64,000 nt of DNA from Vicinamibacteria bacterium (GTDB lineage Bacteria; Acidobacteriota; Vicinamibacteria; Fen-336): the NCBI GenBank assembly GCA_025994075.1, contig JAMQGV010000017.1, forward strand, positions 124,001 through 188,000, given 5' to 3'. Below are positions 8,201 through 15,683 of the stretch, one piece after another; within the stretch, counting starts at the first letter, position 1, and every line of letters begins with the position of its first letter. Under the pieces are notes generated by a model. It saw only the letters and a program-made list of their open reading frames with translations. It was not told where the DNA came from and searched no databases. A program made the position numbers and the translations under genes.

Positions 8201-9612
8201 TACCTCGCCGCCGCGTACTGGTCGATCACCTTCTCGATCGCGCGGCGACACACCGCGCAGAACGGCACGCGGTCGCGGGTGAACATGATGCAGTCGACCT
8301 GCGGCCGGTAGTAGCCCTTGGCCTCGTAGTTGGCGCCCTCGAAGGCGCCGACGTCGTGGGCGTGCTTCTCCGCCCCGAGCCGCTTCTCCTCCTCGTCGCG
8401 CTGGCGGGTGAACAGCGCGTCCATCTCGGCCTCGGGCCGGTTGGCGGCGCGGATCGCGCGGCGCTCCTTCTGGATCTCGCGCGAGCGCGTCTCGAACGCG
8501 TCCTTCTCCCACGGCGTCGGCAGCGGCGTGTCGGGCTTCACCAGGTCGCGCCACTTGGCGGCCTTCGGGTCGGCGGTGGCGTTGGGCTCCCACGGTTCGA
8601 TCCGCTCGGTGGCGGGGCCGTAGGCGACGTCCGAGGTGTAGTACTCGTCCGCCAGCGCCGCGAAGTGGTGGCCGAACTCGTGCACGAACAGGTACGCGGC
8701 CCACGCGCTGTCGGCCGCGACCGTCGCGAACTGGCCGTGGATGCCGCCGCCGCCGTAGGTGTTCGTGTTGGTCATGATCTCGACGAACTCGTACGGCGCC
8801 TGCGAGGCCAGGTCGCGGAAGGCGCGGTTGTCGAAGGTCAGGATGTAGCGCTCGGAGCGGAAGGCGTCGTAGGTCGTTCCCACCGGCGAGCGACGGTGGA
8901 CCCCGGTCGAAGGCCGCGACACGCCCGACTCCGCGGCCGCAGGGCACAGCCCCCACACGTTGAAGTCGGCCCGGCGCGCCTTGAACGGCTCGACCGCGAA
9001 CAGCATCTCCATCAGCCGTTTCGCGTCGCTCTCGCACTTGCCGCGCTGGGCCGCGGTGTAGCCGTCGCCGAGGATCAGGAAGTCGACCTTGTCCGCCGGC
9101 TCGCCCGAGCGCTGCAGCGCCAGCAGCGCGCCCGCCGACGGCGGGGCCGAGGTCTCGACCAGCATGTCGGCGGGATCGACGACCAGCGACCACACCTCGC
9201 GGAAGTCGTGGTGGCGGTCCCGCTTCTTGAGCACGACCTGGACCGGCCCCGCGGGCCGCGGGAAGCGCAGCGACTCCGAGAACGCGCGGTTCATGGTCTC
9301 CGCTTCGCCGGTCGTCTCCCACTCGCCGTAGATCGAGGCGAAGCCGCGCGAGAACACGACGCTCTGGGTCGCGCGGTCGACGACCTCGAAGCGGTACTTG
9401 CCGAGCCCGCTCTCGTCGAGCTCGGCCCCCGGCCGCCCCGGCCACGGCAGCGGCTCGACGACGACCCGCTCGAGCGCGAAGTGCTCGCCGCGCGCGTTGC
9501 CGAAGTGCGTGTAGTCGACCCGAAGCGTCTGGGGCGGCGCCGCGTTCGCGAGAGCGGCGGGCAGGCCGGCCAGGAGAGCGATCGCCAGGCCGCGCAGGGG
9601 GGACGTCCGCAT
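8200..9612 (-). CDS. secreted M64 family zinc metallopeptidase (IgA-peptidase-like)
   Basis: A 470-residue exported metallopeptidase. The signal sequence (residues 1-24, ending ALANAA) is followed by a beta-rich M64 N-terminal domain (about 25-150). The peptidase domain starts at VDFLILGDGYT and carries the zinc motif HEFGHHFAALADEYY (about residue 308), with the family GGGGIHGQF segment just upstream. The C-terminal part has pairs of cysteines (CIMF, CAVCRR) as in other M64 members. The start is supported by a GGGAGG-type ribosome site at about 9620. M64 enzymes are known from Clostridium IgA protease and many Bacteroidetes/Acidobacteria; the substrate here is unknown. With the neighbouring S46 enzyme it suggests peptide scavenging. 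Confidence 0.92.
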   Translation of the reverse strand: MRTSPLRGLAIALLAGLPAALANAAPPQTLRVDYTHFGNARGEHFALERVVVEPLPWPGRPGAELDESGLGKYRFEVVDRATQSVVFSRGFASIYGEWETTGEAETMNRAFSESLRFPRPAGPVQVVLKKRDRHHDFREVWSLVVDPADMLVETSAPPSAGALLALQRSGEPADKVDFLILGDGYTAAQRGKCESDAKRLMEMLFAVEPFKARRADFNVWGLCPAAAESGVSRPSTGVHRRSPVGTTYDAFRSERYILTFDNRAFRDLASQAPYEFVEIMTNTNTYGGGGIHGQFATVAADSAWAAYLFVHEFGHHFAALADEYYTSDVAYGPATERIEPWEPNATADPKAAKWRDLVKPDTPLPTPWEKDAFETRSREIQKERRAIRAANRPEAEMDALFTRQRDEEEKRLGAEKHAHDVGAFEGANYEAKGYYRPQVDCIMFTRDRVPFCAVCRRAIEKVIDQYAAAR

Positions 9613-9706
9613 GAAGCACCTCCCGGAAGGACGACGGGGGAACTCTACGCCTCATCGCGCCCGGCGGCTCTCGGGGTACTCTCCTCGAAACAGCCCCAGG
9701 AGACCC

Positions 9707-10162
9707 ATGAGCGCAATCGAGGTCGGAGAACTGCTCTACGAGTACGAGGTGAAGATCACGCGCCTGACGGAGTACGGCGTGGCCTTCGCGCCACTGGCCG
9801 CCGGAGCGGCGGCCCCGCCGCCCGAAGGAGCCCGCTTCGACGTCCACTTCGAGGGCGCGTCGGCCGGGCCCCGGCTCAAGGGCGCAGTCCAGGGCGTCGA
9901 CTACCTGCACATCCGCGCGGACGGGCGCTTCGCGCTCCACATCCACGCCGAGATCACGACCGACGACGGCCACAAGATCTCGCTGCACGCCGACGGCGTG
10001 GCCCTGCCCCAGCCGGGCAGCCCCGTGTCCGGGCTGCGCGAGAACGTGACGCTCTTCAGCTCGTCGAGCGCCTACGCCTGGGTCAACGGCCTCCAGGTGT
10101 GGGGCACGGGAACGGTCGACCTCGAGCGCCAGGTGGTGCACATCAAGGGCTACGCCGCCTGA
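9707..10162 (+). CDS. DUF3237 family protein
   Basis: A 151-residue cytoplasmic protein chosen from ATG 9707 because AGGAG lies 5 nt upstream. It matches the DUF3237 pattern: a glycine-rich GPRLKGAVQGVDYLHIRADG (about residues 50-70), then HIHAEITTDDGHKISLHADG, and a C-terminal aromatic region ending in VVHIKGYAA. Members are small beta-barrel proteins of unknown function, often near hydrolases or regulators. It is divergent from the M64 gene and convergent with the VOC gene 16 bp away, so probably a single-gene unit. No catalytic residues can be assigned. Confidence 0.8.
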   Translation: MSAIEVGELLYEYEVKITRLTEYGVAFAPLAAGAAAPPPEGARFDVHFEGASAGPRLKGAVQGVDYLHIRADGRFALHIHAEITTDDGHKISLHADGVALPQPGSPVSGLRENVTLFSSSSAYAWVNGLQVWGTGTVDLERQVVHIKGYAA

Positions 10163-10178
10163 AGCGCGGTCGTGTCCC

Positions 10179-10628
10179 TCAGCGGACCTCCCCTTTCATC
10201 AGCGCGTCGTAGCGGCGCTGCATCTCCTCGGGCGTGACCTGCTCGATCGAGTGGCCGATCATCCACTCGTGCCCGAAGGGGTCGCGCACGGTTCCGGAGC
10301 GCTCGCCGTAGAAGGCGTCCGAGGGTTCACGCACGACCACGGCGCCCTCCGCCGCCGCGTGCCGGATCATGCGGTCGCAGTCGTCGACGTGGAGGTGGAT
10401 CGACATCGACGTCCCGCCGATCGACTGCGGGCCGAGGCAGCCGAGCTCGGGGTACTCGTCCGAGAGCATCAGCGTGGCGCCGCCGAAATCCAGCTCGGCG
10501 TGACCGATGCGGCCGCCCGGCTCCGTGAGCCGGAACTTCTCCGTGGCGCCGAATGCGCGCACGTAGAAGTCGATGGCGCGGCCGGCGTCCTTCACCCGCA
10601 GGTAGGGAAACAGCTCGTGAATGGCCAT
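10179..10628 (-). CDS. VOC/glyoxalase-fold protein (PhnB-like)
   Basis: A 149-residue vicinal-oxygen-chelate protein with two beta-alpha-beta-beta-beta modules: residues 5-60 (LFPYLRVKDAGRAIDFYVRA) and 75-130 (MSIHLHVDDCDRMIRHA, then VRDPFGHEWMIG). This is the PhnB/YdcJ-like type found in many resistance-, lyase- and regulator-linked proteins. Metal ligands are not certain. A GGAGGAG ribosome site precedes ATG 10628 and a TAATCT -10-like hexamer lies just before it. It follows the AraC regulator gene 26 bp downstream in the same direction and may be its target. Confidence 0.85.
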   Translation of the reverse strand: MAIHELFPYLRVKDAGRAIDFYVRAFGATEKFRLTEPGGRIGHAELDFGGATLMLSDEYPELGCLGPQSIGGTSMSIHLHVDDCDRMIRHAAAEGAVVVREPSDAFYGERSGTVRDPFGHEWMIGHSIEQVTPEEMQRRYDALMKGEVR

Positions 10629-10654
10629 GGGGCTCCTCCTCGAATGCCTGCAGA

Positions 10655-11587
10655 TTAGGGCGCGGCCCGCCGGCGATCTTGGAGGAAATTGACCTGCGGG
10701 CGCGACGAAACCGAGACGTGGTTTGGTTCGACGGGCGCCAGCGCCCGATAGCGCGCCGGCGACAGGCCCGTCATCTCGACGACCTCGCGCGACAGGTGCG
10801 ACTGGTCTCCGTATCCTTCATCGAGCGCCAGCTCGGCGAGCGGCACCGCGGGCGCCGACGAGAGTCGCCGCAGCACCCGCTGCAGCCGCAGCACCCGGGC
10901 GTACCGCTTCGGCGTCAGGCCGACGGCGTCCTCGAACAGCTCCACGAAGCGCCGGTGGCTGTAGCCGCTCGTCCGCACGAGCTCGGCCACGCTCGGCGCC
11001 TCGGCCACGCGCTCGAGCGCCTCCGCCACGGCCGGGTGCAGACCGCGCACGCGCGGCAGCCGCGCGGCGAGGATCGCCTCCAGGATCTCGAGCCGCCGCT
11101 CCGGCGTGCGCGCCTCCTGCAGTCGCTCGAGGGCGCGCGCCGCGTCGCTTCCCCACAGCGCCTCGAGGGCGGTGTGGGTGCCCGCCAACTCGGCTGCCGA
11201 CCCGCCGCAGAGCAGCGCCGCGGCGCCCGGCCGCAGCATCGCTCCCACCGACTGCGAGGGCCTGGTCACGTCGCGGACGTAGAAGGTCGAGCGAGCGCCG
11301 CCGACGACGGCGTGCCCGAGGTCCGTCGGCGAACGGCCGTCGGCGGTGGCGAACACGCGGAGCGGCGCCGCCAGCCGGAACGCGAGGTGCATGGCGCCGG
11401 TCGGCAGGACGCGCTCGAGCGCGCCCCCGGGTTCCGGCGCCGCGGTGACTCCGGCGTCGTCGGTCGCCCAGAGCAGCGACACGAACGGCCGCAGCGGCGG
11501 CGCGGGAACGCGCCGCACGACGCCAGGCCGTGCCGGGCCAGGAGCGCGCGTGAACGGACGGACGGGCTTCGCTCTCGGAGCGTTCAT
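10655..11587 (-). CDS. AraC family transcriptional regulator
   Basis: A 310-residue DNA-binding protein. The N-terminal domain (about 20-150, PLRPFVSLLWATDD) is of the type often annotated DUF6597, and the C-terminal region (about 195-290) holds the two helix-turn-helix units: LVRTSGYSHRRFVELFEDAV, and ALDEGYGDQSHLSREV followed by the conserved GLSPARYRAL. A -10-like TAGACT at 11607-11612 precedes the ATG by 18 nt. It is divergent from the beta-propeller membrane protein gene across a region with a 22-bp palindrome, and is followed by the VOC gene. The inducer is unknown. Confidence 0.9.
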   Translation of the reverse strand: MNAPRAKPVRPFTRAPGPARPGVVRRVPAPPLRPFVSLLWATDDAGVTAAPEPGGALERVLPTGAMHLAFRLAAPLRVFATADGRSPTDLGHAVVGGARSTFYVRDVTRPSQSVGAMLRPGAAALLCGGSAAELAGTHTALEALWGSDAARALERLQEARTPERRLEILEAILAARLPRVRGLHPAVAEALERVAEAPSVAELVRTSGYSHRRFVELFEDAVGLTPKRYARVLRLQRVLRRLSSAPAVPLAELALDEGYGDQSHLSREVVEMTGLSPARYRALAPVEPNHVSVSSRPQVNFLQDRRRAAP

Positions 11588-11686
11588 GCGGGTGGGGTGT
11601 CTGCCAGTCTAACGCCCGGTGCCCGGCTGGCCACCGGGGGCGTGGTCGCCGGGGCCCTCCGGTCAGGCCAGCGTGCGCAGCGCTCT

Positions 11687-11732
11687 TGGACGACTGTCCA
11701 GAATCACCGTGAGTGTTTTGGATAGTCGGTGA
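11687..11732. promoter_or_regulatory. inverted repeats in the AraC/propeller intergenic region
   Basis: TGGAC-GACT-GTCCA forms a perfect small inverted repeat at 11687-11700. TCACCG (11704-11709) is mirrored by CGGTGA (11727-11732). These are candidate operator half-sites in the divergent region; no binding protein can be assigned. Confidence 0.35.
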
Positions 11733-11759
11733 AAACCGCCGTGCCCGCCGCGGGCCGCT

Positions 11760-11790
11760 GGGCGAACGGCGCCGTTCGCCCGTGTAGCAT
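11760..11790 (+). promoter_or_regulatory. 22-bp perfect palindrome plus -10-like TAGCAT, leaderless start
   Basis: GGGCGAACGGC and its exact reverse complement lie back to back at 11760-11781. TAGCAT (11785-11790) follows, and the ATG of the next gene comes 8 nt later at 11799 with no ribosome site. The palindrome covers where a -35 element would sit, which suggests a dimeric repressor or activator site controlling a leaderless transcript. Confidence 0.5.
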
Positions 11791-11798
11791 CGCCGGGC

Positions 11799-13103
11799 AT
11801 GCCCGGCTCGACTCTCGGCCACCGGCCGCCGCGCTCCGCGACTTCCGCCGTGACGCTCCTGCTCGCCCTCGCGGCGGCCATCCTGCTCGCGCTGCCGCTC
11901 CCGATGGTCGCGATGGGGCTGCTCTTCTCGCCCATGATGTTCGACGCCCCCGGCTCGGCGTCGTCCGCGGCCCCGTGGGTGATGATCGGCAGCCTGCTCG
12001 CCTACCCCGTCGCCTGGCTGGCGTCAGCCGTGGCCGCGTGGTTCCTCCGGCGCCGGGGCCACCATTGGGCGTCGGTGGCCGTCTTCGTGCTGCCGGTGCT
12101 CGCCGCGTCGCCGCTGGGCGGGCTCTTCGTCGTCGAGGAGATGCAGTCGCGAGCCCAGCCCTCGACGATCCGGGACGTGGCCTTCGGCTCCGGCGACCAG
12201 GTCGTGGTCACGACGTCCTCGGACAACGAGCGCAACGGCTGGCTGCTGCGCGTGCGGTTGGACGGGGCCGGCCGACCGGTCGAAGAGGGCGCGGCCCCGC
12301 TCGCCCACGAAGGCGGCATCAGCCAGAGCTGGACCGGTCCCCGGAGGTGGCAGGTGGCCGGCGTCGACGAGAGCAGCGCCTGGGTCGCCGACCCGCGAAT
12401 GACCTGGGACGTCCGCGACCTGCATTCCGGCCTGAGCCTCGCAAAGCCCGTCGCTGCCATCGGCCAGGCGGCGTCCGTCGGAGCACGGGTGTTCGTGGCC
12501 GTCCCGTTCGAGGGCTTCTCCCTGTACGAAGGCGGCCGTGAGCCGCGCAGAGTCGGCTCGCTCGAGCTGAAGGAGCCGACGTACCTGGTGGCGGCGCTGG
12601 ACGCCACGCACGCCGTGGTCGCCATCGGCGACCCGGCCAGCATGCGCGAGCTGCGCGTCTTCGACCTGTCGGACGCCTCGACCTTGCGCGCGCGGGGGAG
12701 CTGGAGCGCGGGCGGTGCGCCGGCCACGAACCTGGTGGCCACCGGCAGCCTCGTGGCCGTGGTCGACGACGGGGGGACGGTGCGGCTCGTGGACTTCACG
12801 GACCGCGACGCGCCCGTCGCGCGCGGCACGCTGAGCGTGCCCGGCCGCCCCGGGCGCCTGGCGGCGCAGCCGGGCCTCGTCGCGATCGGCGCGAGGGACG
12901 ACAGCGCCGTCACGCTGGTCGACGTGACGGACGCAGCGAGCCCGCGAGTGCTCGGGCACGTTCGCGCCGCCGGCCGCAACCCGGCCCTCGCGCTGCGCGG
13001 CGGCCGGCTCCTCGTCGGAGCGGAGCGGACGCTGCAGTCCTTCGACCTGACGGACCCGGCCGCACCGATCCTGGCCGGGGAGCTCGCGCTGAAGGTACGC
13101 TAG
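11799..13103 (+). CDS. membrane-anchored LVIVD/beta-propeller hypothetical protein
   Basis: A 434-residue protein. Residues about 15-125 hold three or four hydrophobic helices (TLLLALAAAILLALPLPMV, WVMIGSLLAYPVAWLASAV, VAVFVLPVLAASPLGGLFVV). The remainder is a soluble beta-propeller made of repeats of the LVIVD type, such as LRVFDLSDASTLRARGSW, VRLVDFTDRDAPVARGTL and VTLVDVTDAASPRVLGHV, each spaced about 42 residues. LVIVD propellers are cell-surface protein-binding modules of unknown specific role. The gene is monocistronic, divergent from the AraC gene, and probably transcribed without a leader. No enzyme motif is visible. Confidence 0.72.
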   Translation: MPGSTLGHRPPRSATSAVTLLLALAAAILLALPLPMVAMGLLFSPMMFDAPGSASSAAPWVMIGSLLAYPVAWLASAVAAWFLRRRGHHWASVAVFVLPVLAASPLGGLFVVEEMQSRAQPSTIRDVAFGSGDQVVVTTSSDNERNGWLLRVRLDGAGRPVEEGAAPLAHEGGISQSWTGPRRWQVAGVDESSAWVADPRMTWDVRDLHSGLSLAKPVAAIGQAASVGARVFVAVPFEGFSLYEGGREPRRVGSLELKEPTYLVAALDATHAVVAIGDPASMRELRVFDLSDASTLRARGSWSAGGAPATNLVATGSLVAVVDDGGTVRLVDFTDRDAPVARGTLSVPGRPGRLAAQPGLVAIGARDDSAVTLVDVTDAASPRVLGHVRAAGRNPALALRGGRLLVGAERTLQSFDLTDPAAPILAGELALKVR

Positions 13104-13137
13104 GGCGGGCCGACCGCAAGCCCGCAGCGAGGCAGCC

Positions 13138-14052
13138 ATGCGCATCGAAGATCACCGCCGATCCGACAACTTCGAAGATCGCGGCACGGGTCGCGGCGGC
13201 CGTGGCGGGGGCCTCCCGATCCAGGCGCTGGTGTCGATCGTGAGGCTGCTCGGGTTCAAGGGCACGCTGATCGCAGGGGCCGTGTGCGCCATCGCGTTCG
13301 TCCTGATGCCGGCCGGGCTCAGGCAGGCGCTGCTGGGGACCCTGACCGGGGGCGGCGGGGGCGCGGCTTCGGCGCCAGGCGCCAGCGTCTGTGCGGCGTC
13401 GCCGGCGAACGGCGCGGCCTGCGATTTCTCGCGCGTCGTGCTCGCCTCGACCGAAGACGTGTGGGCCCGGAAGTTCCAGGCCGGCGAGCTGCCCGACTAC
13501 GGCGCGGCACGCAACGCCTACCAGGCTCCCACGCTCGTGGTGTTCGCGAACAGCGTGTCGACGGGGGGCTGCGGCGGCGCGACCTCCGACGTCGGCCCCT
13601 TCTACTGCCCTGCGGACCAGAAGCTGTACATCGATCCGAGCTTCTACGACTTGATGGAGCGGCGCCTGCGCGCGCCCGGCGACTTCGCGCAGGCCTACGT
13701 CATCGCGCACGAGGTCGGCCACCACGTGCAGCACCTGATCGGCTCCAGCCGGCTGAAGCCGGAGGGCGACACGTCGAACCAGGCTTCCGTGCGCGTCGAA
13801 CTGCAGGCCGATTGTCTGGCGGGCGTCTGGGGTCATCGCTCCCGCGCGACGCTCCAGATCACCGACGAAGATCTCCGCGAGGCGCTCACCGCCGCGCATG
13901 CGATCGGCGACGACAGCCTGGGCCACTCCGACGAGCGCAAGTTCACCCACGGCTCGAGCGAACAGCGCGCGCGATGGTTCCGCCGCGGCTTCGACAGCGG
14001 CGACGCCCGCCAGTGCGACACGTTCGCCGTCCGGAGCGCCAGCGATCTCTGA
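13138..14052 (+). CDS. ypfJ: YpfJ/KPN_02809-type neutral zinc metallopeptidase
   Basis: A 304-residue protein with the family layout: a charged N-terminus beginning RIEDHRRSDNFEDRGTG, one membrane helix at about 40-65 (LIAGAVCAIAFVLMPAG), a glycine-rich linker, and a zinc metallopeptidase domain. The HExxH site is in YVIAHEVGHHVQHLIG (about residue 188), followed by the conserved VRVELQADCLAGVWGH, where Glu is the probable third ligand, and a C-terminal THGSSEQRARWFRRGFDSGD. It is anchored in the inner membrane with the catalytic domain outside. The in vivo substrate of the family is not established. It starts 34 bp after the propeller gene. Confidence 0.92.
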   Translation: MRIEDHRRSDNFEDRGTGRGGRGGGLPIQALVSIVRLLGFKGTLIAGAVCAIAFVLMPAGLRQALLGTLTGGGGGAASAPGASVCAASPANGAACDFSRVVLASTEDVWARKFQAGELPDYGAARNAYQAPTLVVFANSVSTGGCGGATSDVGPFYCPADQKLYIDPSFYDLMERRLRAPGDFAQAYVIAHEVGHHVQHLIGSSRLKPEGDTSNQASVRVELQADCLAGVWGHRSRATLQITDEDLREALTAAHAIGDDSLGHSDERKFTHGSSEQRARWFRRGFDSGDARQCDTFAVRSASDL

Positions 14053-14199
14053 ACCCGCGGGCGAGTCCGGCGAGCGCAGCTCTCCGAGTCGGCCTGCTTC
14101 GACGTCTTGTCGGCGGCAGCAGATCCAGGCCGCCGGCGCCCGCATCATGCCGCCCTTCGACCAGGTGGACCTGGCGGTGCGGGTGGTGGAAGAGCTGCG

Positions 14200-14376
14200 C
14201 TAGTCCGCGAGTCTCTTCAGGATATGGCGCGCGAGGTGTTCGTTGATCTCGGCATGACGCGGTACCGGCTGGGCCATTCGCGTTCGTGGATTCTGTTACC
14301 AGTCGTGCTTCCCGCCGTGTCGGATCAGCTCGCAGCCCAACGCTTCCAGCTTCTGGATCAGGTCGCGTCGCTTCAC
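14200..14376 (-). pseudogene. hicA: hicA-type mRNA interferase toxin with internal stop codon
   Basis: Reading from GTG 14376 gives VKRRDLIQKLEALGCELIRH, GGKHDW, then TAA (14296-14298), then QNPRTRMAQPVPRHAEINEH and LARHILKRLAD, ending at TAG 14200. This is a full-length (59 codons) HicA double-stranded-RNA-binding-fold toxin with its catalytic His in GGKHDW. The stop replaces codon 27, where family members usually have Tyr (HDWY/HSIY), so one TAY-to-TAA change explains it. No HicB-like antitoxin frame is visible on either side. It is probably an inactivated orphan toxin; the sequence around it is otherwise non-coding. Confidence 0.8.
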
Positions 14377-14381
14377 GCGAC
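14362..14381. repeat. short inverted repeat over the hicA start
   Basis: GTCGCGT (14362-14368) and ACGCGAC (14375-14381) are exact inverted arms with a 6-nt loop, spanning the GTG start of the hicA remnant. It could be a residual operator or a translation-blocking hairpin. Confidence 0.35.
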
Positions 14382-14430
14382 GTCGAGTTGACCGACTCGG
14401 CGAACGGCGGGGACGCCAACGGATCTACCC

Positions 14431-14465
14431 CTCTGTGCGTCTCTGTGCTCTCGGTGACTCTGTGG
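14431..14465. repeat. CTCTGTG heptamer cluster
   Basis: CTCTGTG occurs at 14431, 14441 and 14458, with the variant CTCGGTG at 14450; spacing is 10, 9 and 8 nt. Read on the minus strand it gives a CACAGAG-rich string, a type of low-complexity intergenic element seen scattered in other bacterial genomes. It lies upstream of the hicA remnant. Confidence 0.5.
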
Positions 14466-14583
14466 CGTCGTCGCCGTCCCGTGGCGGCTGTAGCCCTCCG
14501 ACCCCCGCCGCGGAGAGCGAGGCGCGGCCGCCGCAAGCGGCGATCAAGCGCTCGAGGTCGGGCGAGAGCTGTACCGCGCGGGT

Positions 14584-15342
14584 TCAGTGCCCGTGCGCGT
14601 GGTGCGGGTGTTCGTGGTGGTGGTGGTCGTGGGCGTGGGCGTGGGTCGCGCGGGGGATGGCCGCGCGGCGGGCTTCGAGCCAGGACGCGAAGCGGTCGAG
14701 GCCTTCGCCCGTCGTCGCGCACACCGGGATCGCCTCGAAGCGCGGCATCACCTTGCGCAGCGAGTCCTCGTAGCCCGCGAGCGACACGCCGGAGAGGTGC
14801 GGCAGCAGGTCGGTCTTGGTCAGCAGCACCAGGTCGGCGCCCTTGAACATCACCGGGTACTTGATCGGCTTGTCGAGGCCCTCGGTGACGGCGAGCGCCA
14901 CCACGTTGCACTCCTGGCCGAGGTCGTAGACCGCCGGGCACACCAGGTTGCCGACGTTCTCGACGAACAGCAGGTCGACGTCCTTCCAGGCGAGGCGGTG
15001 CAGCGCCGCGTGGACCATGTCGGCGTCGAGATGGCAGGCGTTGCCGGTGGTGATCGCCAGCGACGGGATGCCGGCCGCCTCCAGCCGGTTGGCGTCGTTC
15101 TCGGTGGCGAGGTCGCCCGCCAGCGCGCCCAGCTTGCGCGAGCCCGCGTAGTGGCGCGACAGCGACTCGAGCACCGCGGTCTTGCCTGCGCCCGGCGAGC
15201 CCATCAGGTTGACCGTGAGCACGCCGCGCTCGCGGAAGTGGGAGCGGTTGTGGGCGGCCTGGCGGTCGTTGGCCGCGAGCACGCGCTCCTGGACCTCGAC
15301 CGGGACGATCTTGGAGTCACCGCAGCCGCACGAATCGCACAT
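14584..15342 (-). CDS. hypB: hydrogenase nickel incorporation GTPase HypB
   Basis: A 252-residue GTPase that, with HypA, loads nickel into the large subunit precursor. The N-terminal high-affinity nickel site is CDSCGCG (residues 2-8). The G domain has the P-loop GSPGAGKT (about 47-54), the switch region GDLATENDANRL, and TKTD for guanine recognition. A histidine-rich tail (THAHAHDHHHHEHPHHAHGH) probably stores nickel. The start is the ATG that shares one base with the hypA stop (TGATG), so the two are translationally coupled. It is the last gene of the hyp operon. Confidence 0.97.
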   Translation of the reverse strand: MCDSCGCGDSKIVPVEVQERVLAANDRQAAHNRSHFRERGVLTVNLMGSPGAGKTAVLESLSRHYAGSRKLGALAGDLATENDANRLEAAGIPSLAITTGNACHLDADMVHAALHRLAWKDVDLLFVENVGNLVCPAVYDLGQECNVVALAVTEGLDKPIKYPVMFKGADLVLLTKTDLLPHLSGVSLAGYEDSLRKVMPRFEAIPVCATTGEGLDRFASWLEARRAAIPRATHAHAHDHHHHEHPHHAHGH

Positions 15343-15683
15343 CACGCCACCTCCAGCTCGAGCTTCGCCAGCACGATCTCGTCGCCCTGCGCCAGCCGCA
15401 CCGCGCCGCCGCAGCGGTCGCACGTCAAGGGGCCGCCGGGGGCCAGTTCCGCACGGCAGGCGCGGCATTCCCAGCGGGCTTCGACCGGCTCCACCTTCAG
15501 CTCGGCGCGCGCGCAGATCGTGTCCTCGCGGAACAGGTCGTAGGCGGTCTTCAGAAGCCCCACGTCGACGCCCGACAAGGCGCCGACCTGCACGCACACC
15601 GCGTGCACGGCGCGGGCCTGGTGGCGGCGCACCTGCTCCTCCACCTGGTTCACCAGCGCCTGCACGATCGAGTACTCATGCAT
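15342..15683 (-). CDS. hypA: hydrogenase nickel chaperone HypA
   Basis: A 113-residue metallochaperone. It begins with the invariant MHE nickel-binding motif and carries a structural zinc site made of two CxxC pairs, CRAC (about residue 73) and CDRC (about 88). It hands Ni(II) to the hydrogenase large subunit with HypB. The gene overlaps the enoyl-CoA hydratase-like gene by 8 bp at its start and hypB by 1 base at its end. The usual length and motifs leave little doubt. Confidence 0.97.
   Translation of the reverse strand: MHEYSIVQALVNQVEEQVRRHQARAVHAVCVQVGALSGVDVGLLKTAYDLFREDTICARAELKVEPVEARWECRACRAELAPGGPLTCDRCGGAVRLAQGDEIVLAKLELEVA

Larger units (their letters stand above)
14053..14583. 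other. decayed intergenic stretch
   Basis: This 530-bp gap separates the YpfJ gene from the hyp operon. It contains the interrupted hicA copy (14200-14376), a short inverted repeat over its start, and a CTCTGTG repeat cluster. The + strand frame ending at 14203 (AAGARIMPPFDQVDLAVRVV and a few more residues) looks like the tail of an unidentified gene. No intact coding sequence is recognised. Confidence 0.6.

Noticed and set aside
14147-14203. Short plus-strand frame MPPFDQVDLAVRVVEELR
   Set aside because: Too short, no ribosome site, and antisense to the end of the hicA remnant; kept only as a possible gene tail.
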